This document shows positions 1 through 6,533 of a stretch of DNA of 8,282 nucleotides, piece by piece. The notes under the pieces were generated by a model. The model was not told where the DNA came from and ran no database searches. It saw only the letters and a list, made by a program, of their open reading frames with translations. A program made the translations under genes and the position numbers. The stretch covers positions 1-8,282 of the forward strand of contig JBKPSC010000325.1 in assembly GCA_046734915.1 (NCBI GenBank), given 5' to 3'. Numbering within the stretch: position 1 is the first letter of the stretch; every line of letters begins with the position of its first letter. The stretch is from VFZL01 sp046734915. GTDB taxonomy: Bacteria; Acidobacteriota; Vicinamibacteria; Vicinamibacterales; CAVVIG01.

Positions 1-630
1 GTTCTGCACCGCGCCGTCGCCGTCGAGGCCGTTGACGAGCAGGCCGTCGACGAGGACCGACGTCTGCGAGGCGCCCAGGCCGTGCGCCGACAGATAGGTC
101 TGCTGCATCGCTCGCGAGCCGCCGACGTCGGGAATGTTGAGCGACACGCCGGTGATCAGCTGCCCCATGCCCTGAATTGTCCGGCCGGTGGGGACTGCGT
201 CGAGCACGTCGCGGGAGAGTACCTGCGACTTGGTCGTGCTCTGGACGTCGACGACCGGTGCCGTGCCCGACACCGTCAGCGTTTCTTCAAGGGCGCCGAC
301 GCGCATGTCGGCGTTCAGCGTCATGGTGAAGTCCGAAGAGAGCTCGATGCCTTCACGCTTGACCGTGGAGAAGCCCTCCAGCGAGAACGTCACCGAATAG
401 GTGCCAGGCCGCAAATCGACGAGACGATACGCGCCGTTGCCGTCCGTAACCGTGGATTTCGATTTCTCGATGAGCGCGGGGCTCGCGGCTTCAACCGTGA
501 CGCCCGGCAGGACCGCGCCTGAAGTGTCCTTCACGACGCCGGTAAACACGCTTTGCGCGTGAGCGGCCGCTGGCAGCATCAGACCGGCCAGCAGCAAGAG
601 CAGGGTACCCGTGATACGACCGTTCTTCAT
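1..630 (-). CDS. TonB-dependent receptor with carboxypeptidase-regulatory-like N-terminal domain, partial (C-terminus beyond left edge)
   Basis: This outer-membrane receptor would take up a scarce ligand with TonB energy; the ligand cannot be told. Reading from 630 down to 1 gives 210 uninterrupted codons with no stop, so the gene continues off the left edge. The ATG at 630-628 follows a GGGAGG ribosome binding site (637-642) at a 6-base spacing. Residues 1-25 are a signal peptide (MKNGRITGT, a Leu-rich core, then AHA before Gln26). Residues 26 to about 111 form a carboxypeptidase-regulatory-like beta domain (FTGVVKDTSGAVLPGVTV, DGNGAYRL, LRPGTY). The plug then begins with EETLTVSG, a TonB-box-like stretch, and includes DAVPTGRTIQGM and SVLVDGLLVNG. 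About 167 of the 185 mature residues seen match the complete receptor at 989-3994, so this is a tandem paralogue. Family and start are secure; the barrel lies outside the window. Confidence 0.93.
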   Translation of the reverse strand, partial: MKNGRITGTLLLLLAGLMLPAAAHAQSVFTGVVKDTSGAVLPGVTVEAASPALIEKSKSTVTDGNGAYRLVDLRPGTYSVTFSLEGFSTVKREGIELSSDFTMTLNADMRVGALEETLTVSGTAPVVDVQSTTKSQVLSRDVLDAVPTGRTIQGMGQLITGVSLNIPDVGGSRAMQQTYLSAHGLGASQTSVLVDGLLVNGLDGDGAVQN

Positions 631-636
631 CCCGTT

Positions 637-642
637 CCTCCC
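637..642 (-). promoter_or_regulatory. Ribosome binding site of the partial receptor
   Basis: GGGAGG on the minus strand lies 6 bases before the ATG at 630-628. It fixes the start codon of the partial receptor. The corresponding site of the second receptor is GGAGGG at 4002-4007 with a 7-base spacing. Confidence 0.8.
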
Positions 643-725
643 GAAGTGAACGACCCGTGACACGTGTGAGCCGTGCGAAACGCGATGAAGAGCCCGACCA
701 GATGCCTCGGCCTCACCGGACGCCA

Positions 726-736
726 ACGCACGACGG
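726..736 (-). promoter_or_regulatory. Shared 11-bp leader motif (copy 1)
   Basis: CCGTCGTGCGT on the minus strand ends 96 bases from the A of the start codon at 630. The identical 11-mer occurs at 4091-4101, 97 bases from the start of receptor 2. Both copies are followed within 2 to 6 bases by CCGG. Most of the surrounding leader sequence does not match, so this is a candidate conserved protein-binding or RNA element. Its role is unknown. Confidence 0.4.
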
Positions 737-780
737 GGATTTGCCCGCTCTGTAAGGAGCCTGGGGAGTGCGGGCCCGTG

Positions 781-810
781 ATACTAGCGTCCGGACGGAA
801 ACGCGATCAA
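781..810 (-). promoter_or_regulatory. Candidate sigma70-type promoter for receptor 1
   Basis: On the minus strand TTGATC (810-805) is followed, after an 18-base spacer, by TAGTAT (786-781). These are near-consensus -35 and -10 elements in GC-rich DNA. The spacer contains the perfect 10-bp palindrome CGTCCGGACG (788-797), which could be an operator. A similar pair, TTGATC with a 17-base spacer and TAGCAT, lies upstream of the second receptor. The call rests on sequence match alone. Confidence 0.45.
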
Positions 811-940
811 CGAAAGAACGCGCATGGTGAGCGCGAAACCTCGTGCGAAGCTTCGTGACCTTCGATTTCTTGGATGCAGGCAGGAGAAAACCGAGGGTGG
901 GAGCGGTTGAGGAGTTGGTAGTTGTAAGGAAGAAGACAGG

Positions 941-977
941 GGCGTCCAGGATGGGCTGATGACCCATCCCGGACGTC
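941..977 (-). terminator. Terminator-like hairpin downstream of receptor 2
   Basis: The arms 941-955 and 963-977 can form a 15-bp stem around a 7-base loop. On the minus-strand transcript this has one mismatch and one G-U wobble. It begins 11 bases after the receptor stop codon (989-991) and is followed on the minus strand by the pyrimidine-rich CCTGTCTTCTTCCTT, a weak substitute for a U-tract. It would end the receptor 2 transcript and insulate receptor 1, which fits the separate promoter candidate at 781-810. Confidence 0.6.
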
Positions 978-988
978 TGTAGATCAGG

Positions 989-3900
989 TTAGAACCGGAT
1001 CAATCCGCCCAACTGGAACACGCGGCCGATGACGATCGACTGCGGCTGCATGTACGACGTAGTCCGGCTGAAGTTTATCGCCAGGTTTGGCCCCGGGCGC
1101 ACCGCGTAGACCGCTGAGCTGTTGAAGACGTTGAACAGATCGAACTTCGGCTGGAACGATCCGCGTCCCCACCGGAACGTCTTCGAGATGTTCAGATCGA
1201 GCTGGTTGATGCGATCGCCGTATTCGGTCTGCGGCGCCATGAGCGGCACCGACAGCGACGACACGGTCATGCCCGGATCCACCAGGGCGCCGACCTGGCA
1301 CTTGCCCTGCGCGACGCACGGGTCACTCGCCGAGTAAGTAGTTGTCGGCGAGATCAACCATACCGTGCCTGCTCCGTTGGGTGTCTGCAACGACGTGAGC
1401 CCCGGCTGGCCGCTCGGTCCCGAAACGCCGTCAGCTCCTGACAGCGCCGCAATCCCGAAGCGGTACCCGGGCAGGCTCTGGAACGAGAAGCCGGTCTGAA
1501 TCCCGTACGCCAGGGGCACGTTGCCGGCGATCTTGAACTGTGTGCGGAACGGAATCCCGCTGTCCCGCTGATCGCAATAGAGCAGCAGGTTCGGATTCCA
1601 CTTCTCGTCGCACAGCTGAGCGATCGTGCGCTCACTCGTGCCGCCGCCGAAGAGCGACATGCCACGCGGCAAGCGGGCGTTGAAGCTGTACTCGAAGCCG
1701 TTGTACGACATCTTGCGGTCGCTGCCGGCGGTCCGATCGATCGTCAGCACTCTCGAGCGGGCGGCGGTGCTGACGTTGTAGTAGGTGATCGGACTGCCGT
1801 CGATCGGGTTGTACAGCGTGAACGGCGTGTAGTCGGCGAAGGTCTGGAGATCGTTGTCGCGGCGCCGCAGGTTCTTGAAATCGCGATGGAACCAGCCGGC
1901 GGTCACCGAGACGCGTTGCATCAGCTCGTGCTGCACACCAACGGTTTCCTCGATGTTGTACATGCGCTTGATGTCGGGATCGAACTGGGTGATGTTGGCG
2001 ACGCCGAAGCCGTTCGGCAGCTGTGCGAGGTTCAGCTCGCATCCCGGCGTTCCTGCGGTCCCGTAGTTGCACCCGAGTTCGCCCTGAGGCACACGGTCAC
2101 CATTGACATCGGTCCACGCGACCGTGGCCGTTGTCAATGCGAGAGGATTGAACGTCTCGGCGAAGCCGGTCGTGCCCGCTTGCATGTACTTGCCGAGGCT
2201 GAACTTCAGCGCCGTGCGCTGATTGCCGAAGAGATCGTAGATGGCGCCGAACCGGGGCGCGACGCTGTTCCACGTCGGCATCGGGATCGGGCCGAACGTG
2301 CGCGCGGCGGTGAAGCGGCCCGCCGGCGAGGACTCGAGTGGAACTTCGTGCGCGAAGTGCTCGAACCGCACGCCATAGTTCATCGTCAGACGCTTCATCG
2401 TCCACGCGTCCTGCGCGTAGACACCAAGGTCGGCATTCAGCTTGTCCATCAGATCCAGCGGCGTGTTCAGGATCTGCGCCTGGTACGCGCGGCCGTTTTG
2501 GAACTGCGCGCGCAGATCGGCGTTGGCGGTCCGCGTCCGGCGATACTTGCCCCAGGTGTCCTGGATGCCGACCTTGATGTTGTGCGTGCCGGTCACATAC
2601 GAGGCCGACGCCGCGAGCGCGTAGCGGTCAGGATACTGACCGAGCTCGTACAGGGCCGCCGTGTCTTGCGTCCCCAGTATTTCATCTCGCCGCTGCATCG
2701 TGCTGTACCACTCCGGTGTTCCGCGCTCCTTGCGGATGCCCGGCTGATACATGATGTTGTAGCGTTCGTAGTTGGTCGAGAACCCGCCCTCGACCAGGAT
2801 GCGGTTGGTCAGCGTCGCCGCGAGCTTCGCCGACCCGGTGGTATAGATCGGCGAGTTCCACACCTGCGAGGCCGTCTCGGGATCGATGCCGGCGGTCATG
2901 GCCGCGCCGCGGTTCTTGCCGATGCGGTCGTTGTACGCGGAGAACTTGTACTTCGGGCTGATCTGCCAGATGAGGCGCGCTTGCGCGCTGTTGATGTTCT
3001 GGGGATCGACGCCCGGAGAGCCGTCGTGATTGAAGACGTCCGCTGGCAGCGTGTTCAAGTGGAACGTGCGCGCCGACATGAAGAACCACATCTTGTCCTT
3101 CTTGATCGGTCCGCCAAGTGACGCCTCGAAGTTCGACAGCTTCTCGATGCCATCGGCGCTCGTCAGCCCGCGCTTCTTGAGATCGTCGTTGAGGTTGTTG
3201 GACTGGAAATCCTGGTTCTGATAGCCGGCGAAGAAGCTGCCGTTCAGCGTGTTCCCGCCGTCCTTCGGAATCATGTTGAGCCGCACGCCGCCGCCCGACA
3301 CGTCAGCGGACGCGCCGCTGGTGGTGTAGACCATCTCCTGGCTCATTGAGCTGTTGAAGTAGTTCTGCACCGCGCCGTCGCCGTCCAGCCCATTCACCAT
3401 CAGGCCGTCGACGAGCACCGATGTCTGAGAGGCGCCCATGCCGTGGGCTGACATGTAGGTCTGCTGCATCGCACGCGATCCGCCGGTGTCAGGGATGTTC
3501 AGGGACACACCGGTGATGAGCTGGCCCATGCCCTGAATGGTTCGGCCCGTCGGCACCGCGTCCAGGACCTCGCGCGACAAGACCTGCGATTTCGTGGTGC
3601 TCTGCACGTCCACCATCGGTGCCGCACCAGATACCGTCAGCGTCTCTTCGAGCGCGCCGACCTTGAGCTCGCTGTTCATCGTCATGGTGAAGTCCGAGGA
3701 CAGCTCGATGCCCTCGCGCTTCACTGTGGAGAATCCCTCGAGTGAAAAGGTGATGGCGTAAACTCCCGGCCTGAGGTCGACCAGCCGGTAGGCGCCGTTG
3801 CCGTCGGTGACCGTCGATCTCGATTTTTCGATGAGCGCCGGGCTCGAGGCTTCGACCGTGACCCCCGGCAGGACGGCCCCGGAGGTGTCTTTGACGACGC

Positions 3901-3994
3901 CGGTGAACGCGCTTTGTGCACGGGCCGACACCGGCATCAGGCATATAAATGCGGCGACGGCGCATAGGATCCCCGTCAGGCGATATCTCGTCAT
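989..3994 (-). CDS. TonB-dependent receptor with carboxypeptidase-regulatory-like N-terminal domain (Oar-like), complete
   Basis: This is an outer-membrane, TonB-gated receptor of 1001 residues, a normal length for the Oar-like type; the ligand cannot be told. The ATG at 3994 follows GGAGGG (4002-4007) at 7 bases and is preferred to an in-frame GTG at 4021, which has no such site and would extend the signal peptide. Residues 1-26 are a signal peptide ending ARA before Gln27. Residues 27 to about 112 are the regulatory-like beta domain (FTGVVKDTSGAVLPG, DGNGAYRLVDLRPG). EETLTVSG near 116-123 is TonB-box-like. The plug runs to about 248 and ends with SGGGVRLNMIPKDGGN. The rest has barrel-like alternating aromatic strands, closing with KFDLFNVFN and a terminal Phe (GGLIRF), typical of BAM substrates. 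No frameshift is seen. It is a tandem paralogue of the partial gene at 1-630 and has its own terminator-like hairpin at 941-977. Confidence 0.95.
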   Translation of the reverse strand: MTRYRLTGILCAVAAFICLMPVSARAQSAFTGVVKDTSGAVLPGVTVEASSPALIEKSRSTVTDGNGAYRLVDLRPGVYAITFSLEGFSTVKREGIELSSDFTMTMNSELKVGALEETLTVSGAAPMVDVQSTTKSQVLSREVLDAVPTGRTIQGMGQLITGVSLNIPDTGGSRAMQQTYMSAHGMGASQTSVLVDGLMVNGLDGDGAVQNYFNSSMSQEMVYTTSGASADVSGGGVRLNMIPKDGGNTLNGSFFAGYQNQDFQSNNLNDDLKKRGLTSADGIEKLSNFEASLGGPIKKDKMWFFMSARTFHLNTLPADVFNHDGSPGVDPQNINSAQARLIWQISPKYKFSAYNDRIGKNRGAAMTAGIDPETASQVWNSPIYTTGSAKLAATLTNRILVEGGFSTNYERYNIMYQPGIRKERGTPEWYSTMQRRDEILGTQDTAALYELGQYPDRYALAASASYVTGTHNIKVGIQDTWGKYRRTRTANADLRAQFQNGRAYQAQILNTPLDLMDKLNADLGVYAQDAWTMKRLTMNYGVRFEHFAHEVPLESSPAGRFTAARTFGPIPMPTWNSVAPRFGAIYDLFGNQRTALKFSLGKYMQAGTTGFAETFNPLALTTATVAWTDVNGDRVPQGELGCNYGTAGTPGCELNLAQLPNGFGVANITQFDPDIKRMYNIEETVGVQHELMQRVSVTAGWFHRDFKNLRRRDNDLQTFADYTPFTLYNPIDGSPITYYNVSTAARSRVLTIDRTAGSDRKMSYNGFEYSFNARLPRGMSLFGGGTSERTIAQLCDEKWNPNLLLYCDQRDSGIPFRTQFKIAGNVPLAYGIQTGFSFQSLPGYRFGIAALSGADGVSGPSGQPGLTSLQTPNGAGTVWLISPTTTYSASDPCVAQGKCQVGALVDPGMTVSSLSVPLMAPQTEYGDRINQLDLNISKTFRWGRGSFQPKFDLFNVFNSSAVYAVRPGPNLAINFSRTTSYMQPQSIVIGRVFQLGGLIRF

Positions 3995-4001
3995 CCTGAT
4001 T

Positions 4002-4007
4002 CCCTCC
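4002..4007 (-). promoter_or_regulatory. Ribosome binding site deciding the start of receptor 2
   Basis: GGAGGG on the minus strand lies 7 bases before the ATG at 3994-3992. It supports this start over the upstream in-frame GTG at 4021, which would add nine residues ahead of the signal peptide. Confidence 0.8.
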
Positions 4008-4090
4008 AGAAGAACGACCACCGAACGACGCCGCCGCGGTGGGCCAGAGATTCCGGGTCAGGGTACGAGTGCCTCTTCCAATCTCCGGTT

Positions 4091-4101
4091 ACGCACGACG
4101 G
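4091..4101 (-). promoter_or_regulatory. Shared 11-bp leader motif (copy 2)
   Basis: CCGTCGTGCGT on the minus strand lies 97 bases from the start codon of receptor 2, matching the copy at 726-736 in sequence and in position to within one base. It is followed after two bases by CCGG. It is either an operator or RNA element, or a remnant of the duplicated leader. Confidence 0.4.
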
Positions 4102-4176
4102 CGAACGGGACTGGTCGCGACCGCAGGATGCGTCGGGCGAGACCAACGTGCCCGATAGCGGCGCGATATGGGCGGG

Positions 4177-4205
4177 ATGCTACGCCCGAGGCGGAGGGCG
4201 ATCAA
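4177..4205 (-). promoter_or_regulatory. Candidate sigma70-type promoter for receptor 2
   Basis: On the minus strand TTGATC (4205-4200) is followed, after a 17-base spacer, by TAGCAT (4182-4177). The spacer carries a short inverted repeat: CGCCC at 4183-4187 and GGGCG at 4196-4200, the latter overlapping the edge of the -35 element. The arrangement resembles the candidate in front of receptor 1, including the same -35 hexamer. Evidence is sequence match only. Confidence 0.4.
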
Positions 4206-4272
4206 CTGGCAAGGTAAAGCAAATTCAGCCTGTCGTCGTAGATAATTGGATCGCTACAGTTTTTTGAATGTT

Positions 4273-4295
4273 GCGGGCCCCAGGGCGGGGCCCGC
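4273..4295 (-). terminator. GC-rich hairpin downstream of the SYLF gene, possible terminator
   Basis: A perfect 9-bp stem (4273-4281 with 4287-4295, GCGGGCCCC/GGGGCCCGC) with a 5-base loop starts 5 bases after the SYLF stop codon. On the minus strand it is followed by AACATTCAAAAAA rather than a U-tract, so it is not a canonical intrinsic terminator. It may stop transcription less efficiently or stabilise the mRNA 3' end. Confidence 0.45.
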
Positions 4296-4300
4296 TCCCG

Positions 4301-4981
4301 TCAACGCCGGAGGGCCGTCATGAAGGGTTGCGCTTCGGCTGGCGCCTTGATGTTCTCTCCGGCGACGACCTGCCTGGGAGGAACGTTCCGTCCGTACAAC
4401 GCCACGTTGTCATCGTCGTCGGGCCGGACTGCGCCGCCTGAGAGGTTGATGCCCGCAAAGAGCCCCTGCGCGCGAGAGTAAGACAAGATCTCGGCGTTCA
4501 GCTGTGCGTCGGTCGCCGCGCGGGCATCCCGGCCGACCGGCCCGGCTGCGGCCGAGATCTCGGCGCCAAGGGTGACTTTGTTGTTCAGCAGTTTCTGGAC
4601 GCCGCCGTCGTTCATGACGAGGAGCACCAGGTCGATTTCCTGCGCGCCGATCTGCAGACCCCAGCTGCCCTTCTCGACCCGCATGAACACCGGCGCGCTC
4701 CAGTTGCCGCCATTACGACAACTCATCAGGCCTTTGCCGTACTCGCCGCCAAACACGAACGCGGCCTTCTTCATATCCGGCACGACCATCACGCACGAGG
4801 CCTTGTTCCACAAATCTTGAGGGATGTCCTTGTCGGGCACCTTGTGAATCTCGGACAGCACCTCGGCGGCCTGCTGCACGCGCTTTGCCTGTGCGGGCGA
4901 TAGAGCGGCGTTCAACACAACGGTCGTCAAGGTTATCGCCACAGCCGCGCTCAGCAGCCGCCGTATGGTTGACGTGGTCAT
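4301..4981 (-). CDS. Secreted SYLF-domain (Ysc84/DUF500) protein
   Basis: This 226-residue exported protein belongs to the SYLF/Ysc84 family. Eukaryotic members bind phosphoinositides or actin; the role of bacterial members is poorly known. I chose the ATG at 4981 because GGAGG (4989-4993) sits 7 bases upstream and because it puts a signal peptide at the N-terminus: RR at 7-8, a hydrophobic core, and AQA before Lys33. An in-frame start at 5026 would add 15 residues ahead of it. The SYLF domain fills most of the mature chain: ASCVMVVPDMKKAAFVFGG, a conserved-type GLMSCR segment, GSWGLQIGAQEIDLVLLV, the Leu-Leu-rich VQKLLNNKVTLGAE, and SYSRAQGLFAGINLSGG, then a DDDD run near the C-terminus. There is no lipobox cysteine, so a soluble periplasmic location is likely. 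It appears to stand alone: 138 bases to the amidohydrolase and a hairpin after it. Confidence 0.92.
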   Translation of the reverse strand: MTTSTIRRLLSAAVAITLTTVVLNAALSPAQAKRVQQAAEVLSEIHKVPDKDIPQDLWNKASCVMVVPDMKKAAFVFGGEYGKGLMSCRNGGNWSAPVFMRVEKGSWGLQIGAQEIDLVLLVMNDGGVQKLLNNKVTLGAEISAAAGPVGRDARAATDAQLNAEILSYSRAQGLFAGINLSGGAVRPDDDDNVALYGRNVPPRQVVAGENIKAPAEAQPFMTALRR

Positions 4982-4988
4982 CTCACTG

Positions 4989-4993
4989 CCTCC
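4989..4993 (-). promoter_or_regulatory. Ribosome binding site deciding the start of the SYLF gene
   Basis: GGAGG on the minus strand lies 7 bases before the ATG at 4981-4979. It favours this start over the longer in-frame alternative at 5026. Confidence 0.75.
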
Positions 4994-5013
4994 GTGTTTC
5001 ACACTGCTGTCGA

Positions 5014-5025
5014 TGTGGCGCCACA
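5014..5025. repeat. Perfect 12-bp palindrome upstream of the SYLF gene
   Basis: TGTGGCGCCACA is a perfect 12-bp palindrome, 32 bases before the SYLF start codon and just upstream of its ribosome binding site. It could be a repressor operator or simply chance in GC-rich DNA. I see no clear -35/-10 pair next to it. Confidence 0.3.
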
Positions 5026-5119
5026 CTTTGAAGCTGGCGATTCCACCTCGTCTTTCTTCACCTAGACTCGAAGCAAGAGGCCCGCCAGCGTGACAGAGGC
5101 GAACCGGTGCGCGTCTTAC

Positions 5120-6475
5120 TTACTTGAACTTTGCGGCCAGCGCATCTCGATTCAACGCCGAGCCGTGCAGGAAGACGCTGGCAATCTGACGCGTGTTGCG
5201 GATGTCGTCGAGCGGGTTCGCGTTGAGCACGAGGAAGTCGGCGCTCTTGCCAACACCGAGGGTCCCCATGTCGGTCAGACCGAGCAGCGCCGCCGGACGC
5301 GAGGTCGAGGCGACGATCGCCTGAGCAGGGGTCAATCCGAGCTCGACCCAGCGCGCCATCTCATGGTGATCCGCCCACCCGAACGCGTGCCGCGCGTCGA
5401 TGCCGGCGTCGGTACCCAGCACGAGACGAGCACCGGCGGCAACCATCTTTGGAACGTTGTTGGCGAGCATCTCCTCGCGCGTGGCCGCCGTCGCCGGCCG
5501 CGGGCCGCAACTCTCCTCGCGGATGTGCTCGAGCGCCCGCGCCGGATAGGACTGCTCGATGAACGGGTCGTGATTGCAGGCCTCACTGCGATCGCCCAGG
5601 CCGATCACTGTAGTCCAGTACGGCCGCTTCTGCCGGACGAGCGAGAGCAGCTCCTCATCGAGCTTCTCGGCCGCGACCGTGTGGACGACGACGTCTGCGC
5701 CGGCGCGGATGACCGCCTTTTGATCGGCCATCTGGATGGCGTGGGCGTGGACCAGCATGTCGTGGGCGTGCGCCTCGGCAATGATCGCGTCGTACACGGC
5801 GGGCGGCATCTTGGGATACGTGCCGCGGCGATCGTCCACCCAGATCTTGACGCTTTTCAGCTGTTGGCCGGCCATGCCACGAACCGCTGCCCGTGCCTCC
5901 TCGGGAGTCGAGACCTCGTAGACGGCCTTGAGCGCTTTCGTCCCCTTGATGAGGATGGCGTCGGGTCCGCCATTCGGCGGCGCCATGCCAGGCATGAAGA
6001 GGAAGCGCGAGGCCGGCGGATAGACGCCGGCATGCTGATCGCGCACGAACTGCAGCGAGGCTTCTGTGGGACTGCTGCCGACGCTCTGCGTCGCGGCCAC
6101 GCCGTAAAACGCCTCACGCTGCAAGTGATCGAGGACGTTCTTTGCGGTGTAGTTGTCCGGTCCCCAGCTCGTATACCCCTCGTAGCCGATGTGCACGTGC
6201 GCGTTGATCAGGGCGGGCATGACCGTCTTGCCGGCGAGATCGACGCGCGCCGACGGCGTGGGCGCCGTGACCGCGCCCTTCTGGCCCACCGCCGTGAAGC
6301 GGCCGTTCTGGACCACGAACGCGCCGTTCTCGAGGGGCGGCCGATCGTCGCCGAACACGAGTCGGGCGCCTTCGTACAGCACCGCACGGCCGGTGCCGGC
6401 GGTCTGCGAGAAGACCGCTATCGCGCCGGCCAACATCAGGACGGACGCTCCCACCACAAGCCTGAGCCGCCGCAC
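5120..6475 (-). CDS. Exported metal-dependent amidohydrolase (imidazolonepropionase-like)
   Basis: This is an amidohydrolase-superfamily enzyme of 451 residues that would hydrolyse an amide, cyclic amide or peptide-like bond; the substrate is unknown. I chose a GTG start at 6475 because GGAGG (6482-6486) lies 6 bases upstream and the product opens with a good export signal (VRRLRLVVGASVLML, then AVFSQ). The longer ATG at 6523 has no ribosome binding site and adds 16 residues before the signal. The beta-sandwich edge follows (GKTVMPALINAHVHIG). Metal-site residues are intact: HxH at 93/95, Lys210 (VKIW, carbamylation candidate), His245 (VHAHA), His265 (VVVHTV) and Asp356 (LGTDAG). The C-terminal TLGVGKSADFLVLNANPL returns to the sandwich. 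The lipobox cysteine is absent, so the protein is probably soluble in the periplasm or tethered by its signal. It starts 58 bases after the glycosyltransferase stop and is probably co-transcribed with it. Confidence 0.93.
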   Translation of the reverse strand: MRRLRLVVGASVLMLAGAIAVFSQTAGTGRAVLYEGARLVFGDDRPPLENGAFVVQNGRFTAVGQKGAVTAPTPSARVDLAGKTVMPALINAHVHIGYEGYTSWGPDNYTAKNVLDHLQREAFYGVAATQSVGSSPTEASLQFVRDQHAGVYPPASRFLFMPGMAPPNGGPDAILIKGTKALKAVYEVSTPEEARAAVRGMAGQQLKSVKIWVDDRRGTYPKMPPAVYDAIIAEAHAHDMLVHAHAIQMADQKAVIRAGADVVVHTVAAEKLDEELLSLVRQKRPYWTTVIGLGDRSEACNHDPFIEQSYPARALEHIREESCGPRPATAATREEMLANNVPKMVAAGARLVLGTDAGIDARHAFGWADHHEMARWVELGLTPAQAIVASTSRPAALLGLTDMGTLGVGKSADFLVLNANPLDDIRNTRQIASVFLHGSALNRDALAAKFK

Positions 6476-6481
6476 CCCGCA

Positions 6482-6486
6482 CCTCC
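6482..6486 (-). promoter_or_regulatory. Ribosome binding site deciding the GTG start of the amidohydrolase
   Basis: GGAGG on the minus strand lies 6 bases before the GTG at 6475-6473. The alternative ATG at 6523 has only CTAGAATTCC-like sequence before it and no purine-rich site, so the shorter product is preferred. Confidence 0.7.
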
Positions 6487-6533
6487 AGAACACCAGCCGC
6501 GATCGGTGGCCGACCAACGGCATCGATGGAATT

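Larger units (their letters stand above)
631..988 (-). other. Intergenic region between the tandem receptors (leader of receptor 1, trailer of receptor 2)
   Basis: No convincing gene lies in these 358 bases. Short open frames on both strands lack a ribosome binding site and resemble nothing I recognise. On the minus strand the region holds, in order of transcription, the terminator-like hairpin of the upstream receptor (941-977), a sigma70-like promoter candidate (781-810), an 11-bp motif shared with the other receptor leader (726-736), and the ribosome binding site at 637-642. If the promoter is right, the transcript leader is about 145 bases long, enough for leader-based regulation, but I recognise no known riboswitch. 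Confidence 0.6.
3995..4300 (-). other. Intergenic region upstream of receptor 2
   Basis: These 306 bases contain no gene I can support. On the minus strand they hold a GC-rich hairpin just after the SYLF gene (4273-4295), then a relatively AT-rich stretch (about 4210-4270), a promoter candidate (4177-4205), the shared leader motif (4091-4101) and the receptor ribosome binding site. The predicted leader is about 175 bases. The plus-strand open frame across 3798-4217 looks like an antisense shadow plus GC-rich leader. Confidence 0.55.

Noticed and set aside
673..858. Small plus-strand open frame between the receptors, with a Cys-x-x-Cys pair (CPLC)
   Set aside because: It has no ribosome binding site, no recognisable family, and overlaps the receptor promoter candidate and shared leader motif; the CPLC pair alone is not enough to call a zinc-binding protein.
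713..967. Minus-strand open frame of 84 codons between the receptors
   Set aside because: It starts inside the terminator-like hairpin, has no ribosome binding site and no recognisable features, and runs through the promoter candidate.
1886..3121. Plus-strand open frame of 411 codons
   Set aside because: It lies wholly antisense to the complete TonB receptor, its product is Arg/Glu/Ala-rich with no recognisable domain, and long antisense frames are expected in GC-rich genes.
1..3421. Direct repeat between 1-630 and 3362-3994, considered as a mobile-element or recombination repeat
   Set aside because: The similarity follows codon positions and stops near the signal peptide, so it is explained by gene paralogy; no flanking inverted repeats or target duplications are seen.
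4259..4265. Run of six T on the plus strand next to the GC-rich hairpin, resembling an intrinsic terminator
   Set aside because: The T-run precedes the hairpin on the plus strand and reads as A after it on the minus strand, so it does not form a canonical terminator in either direction.
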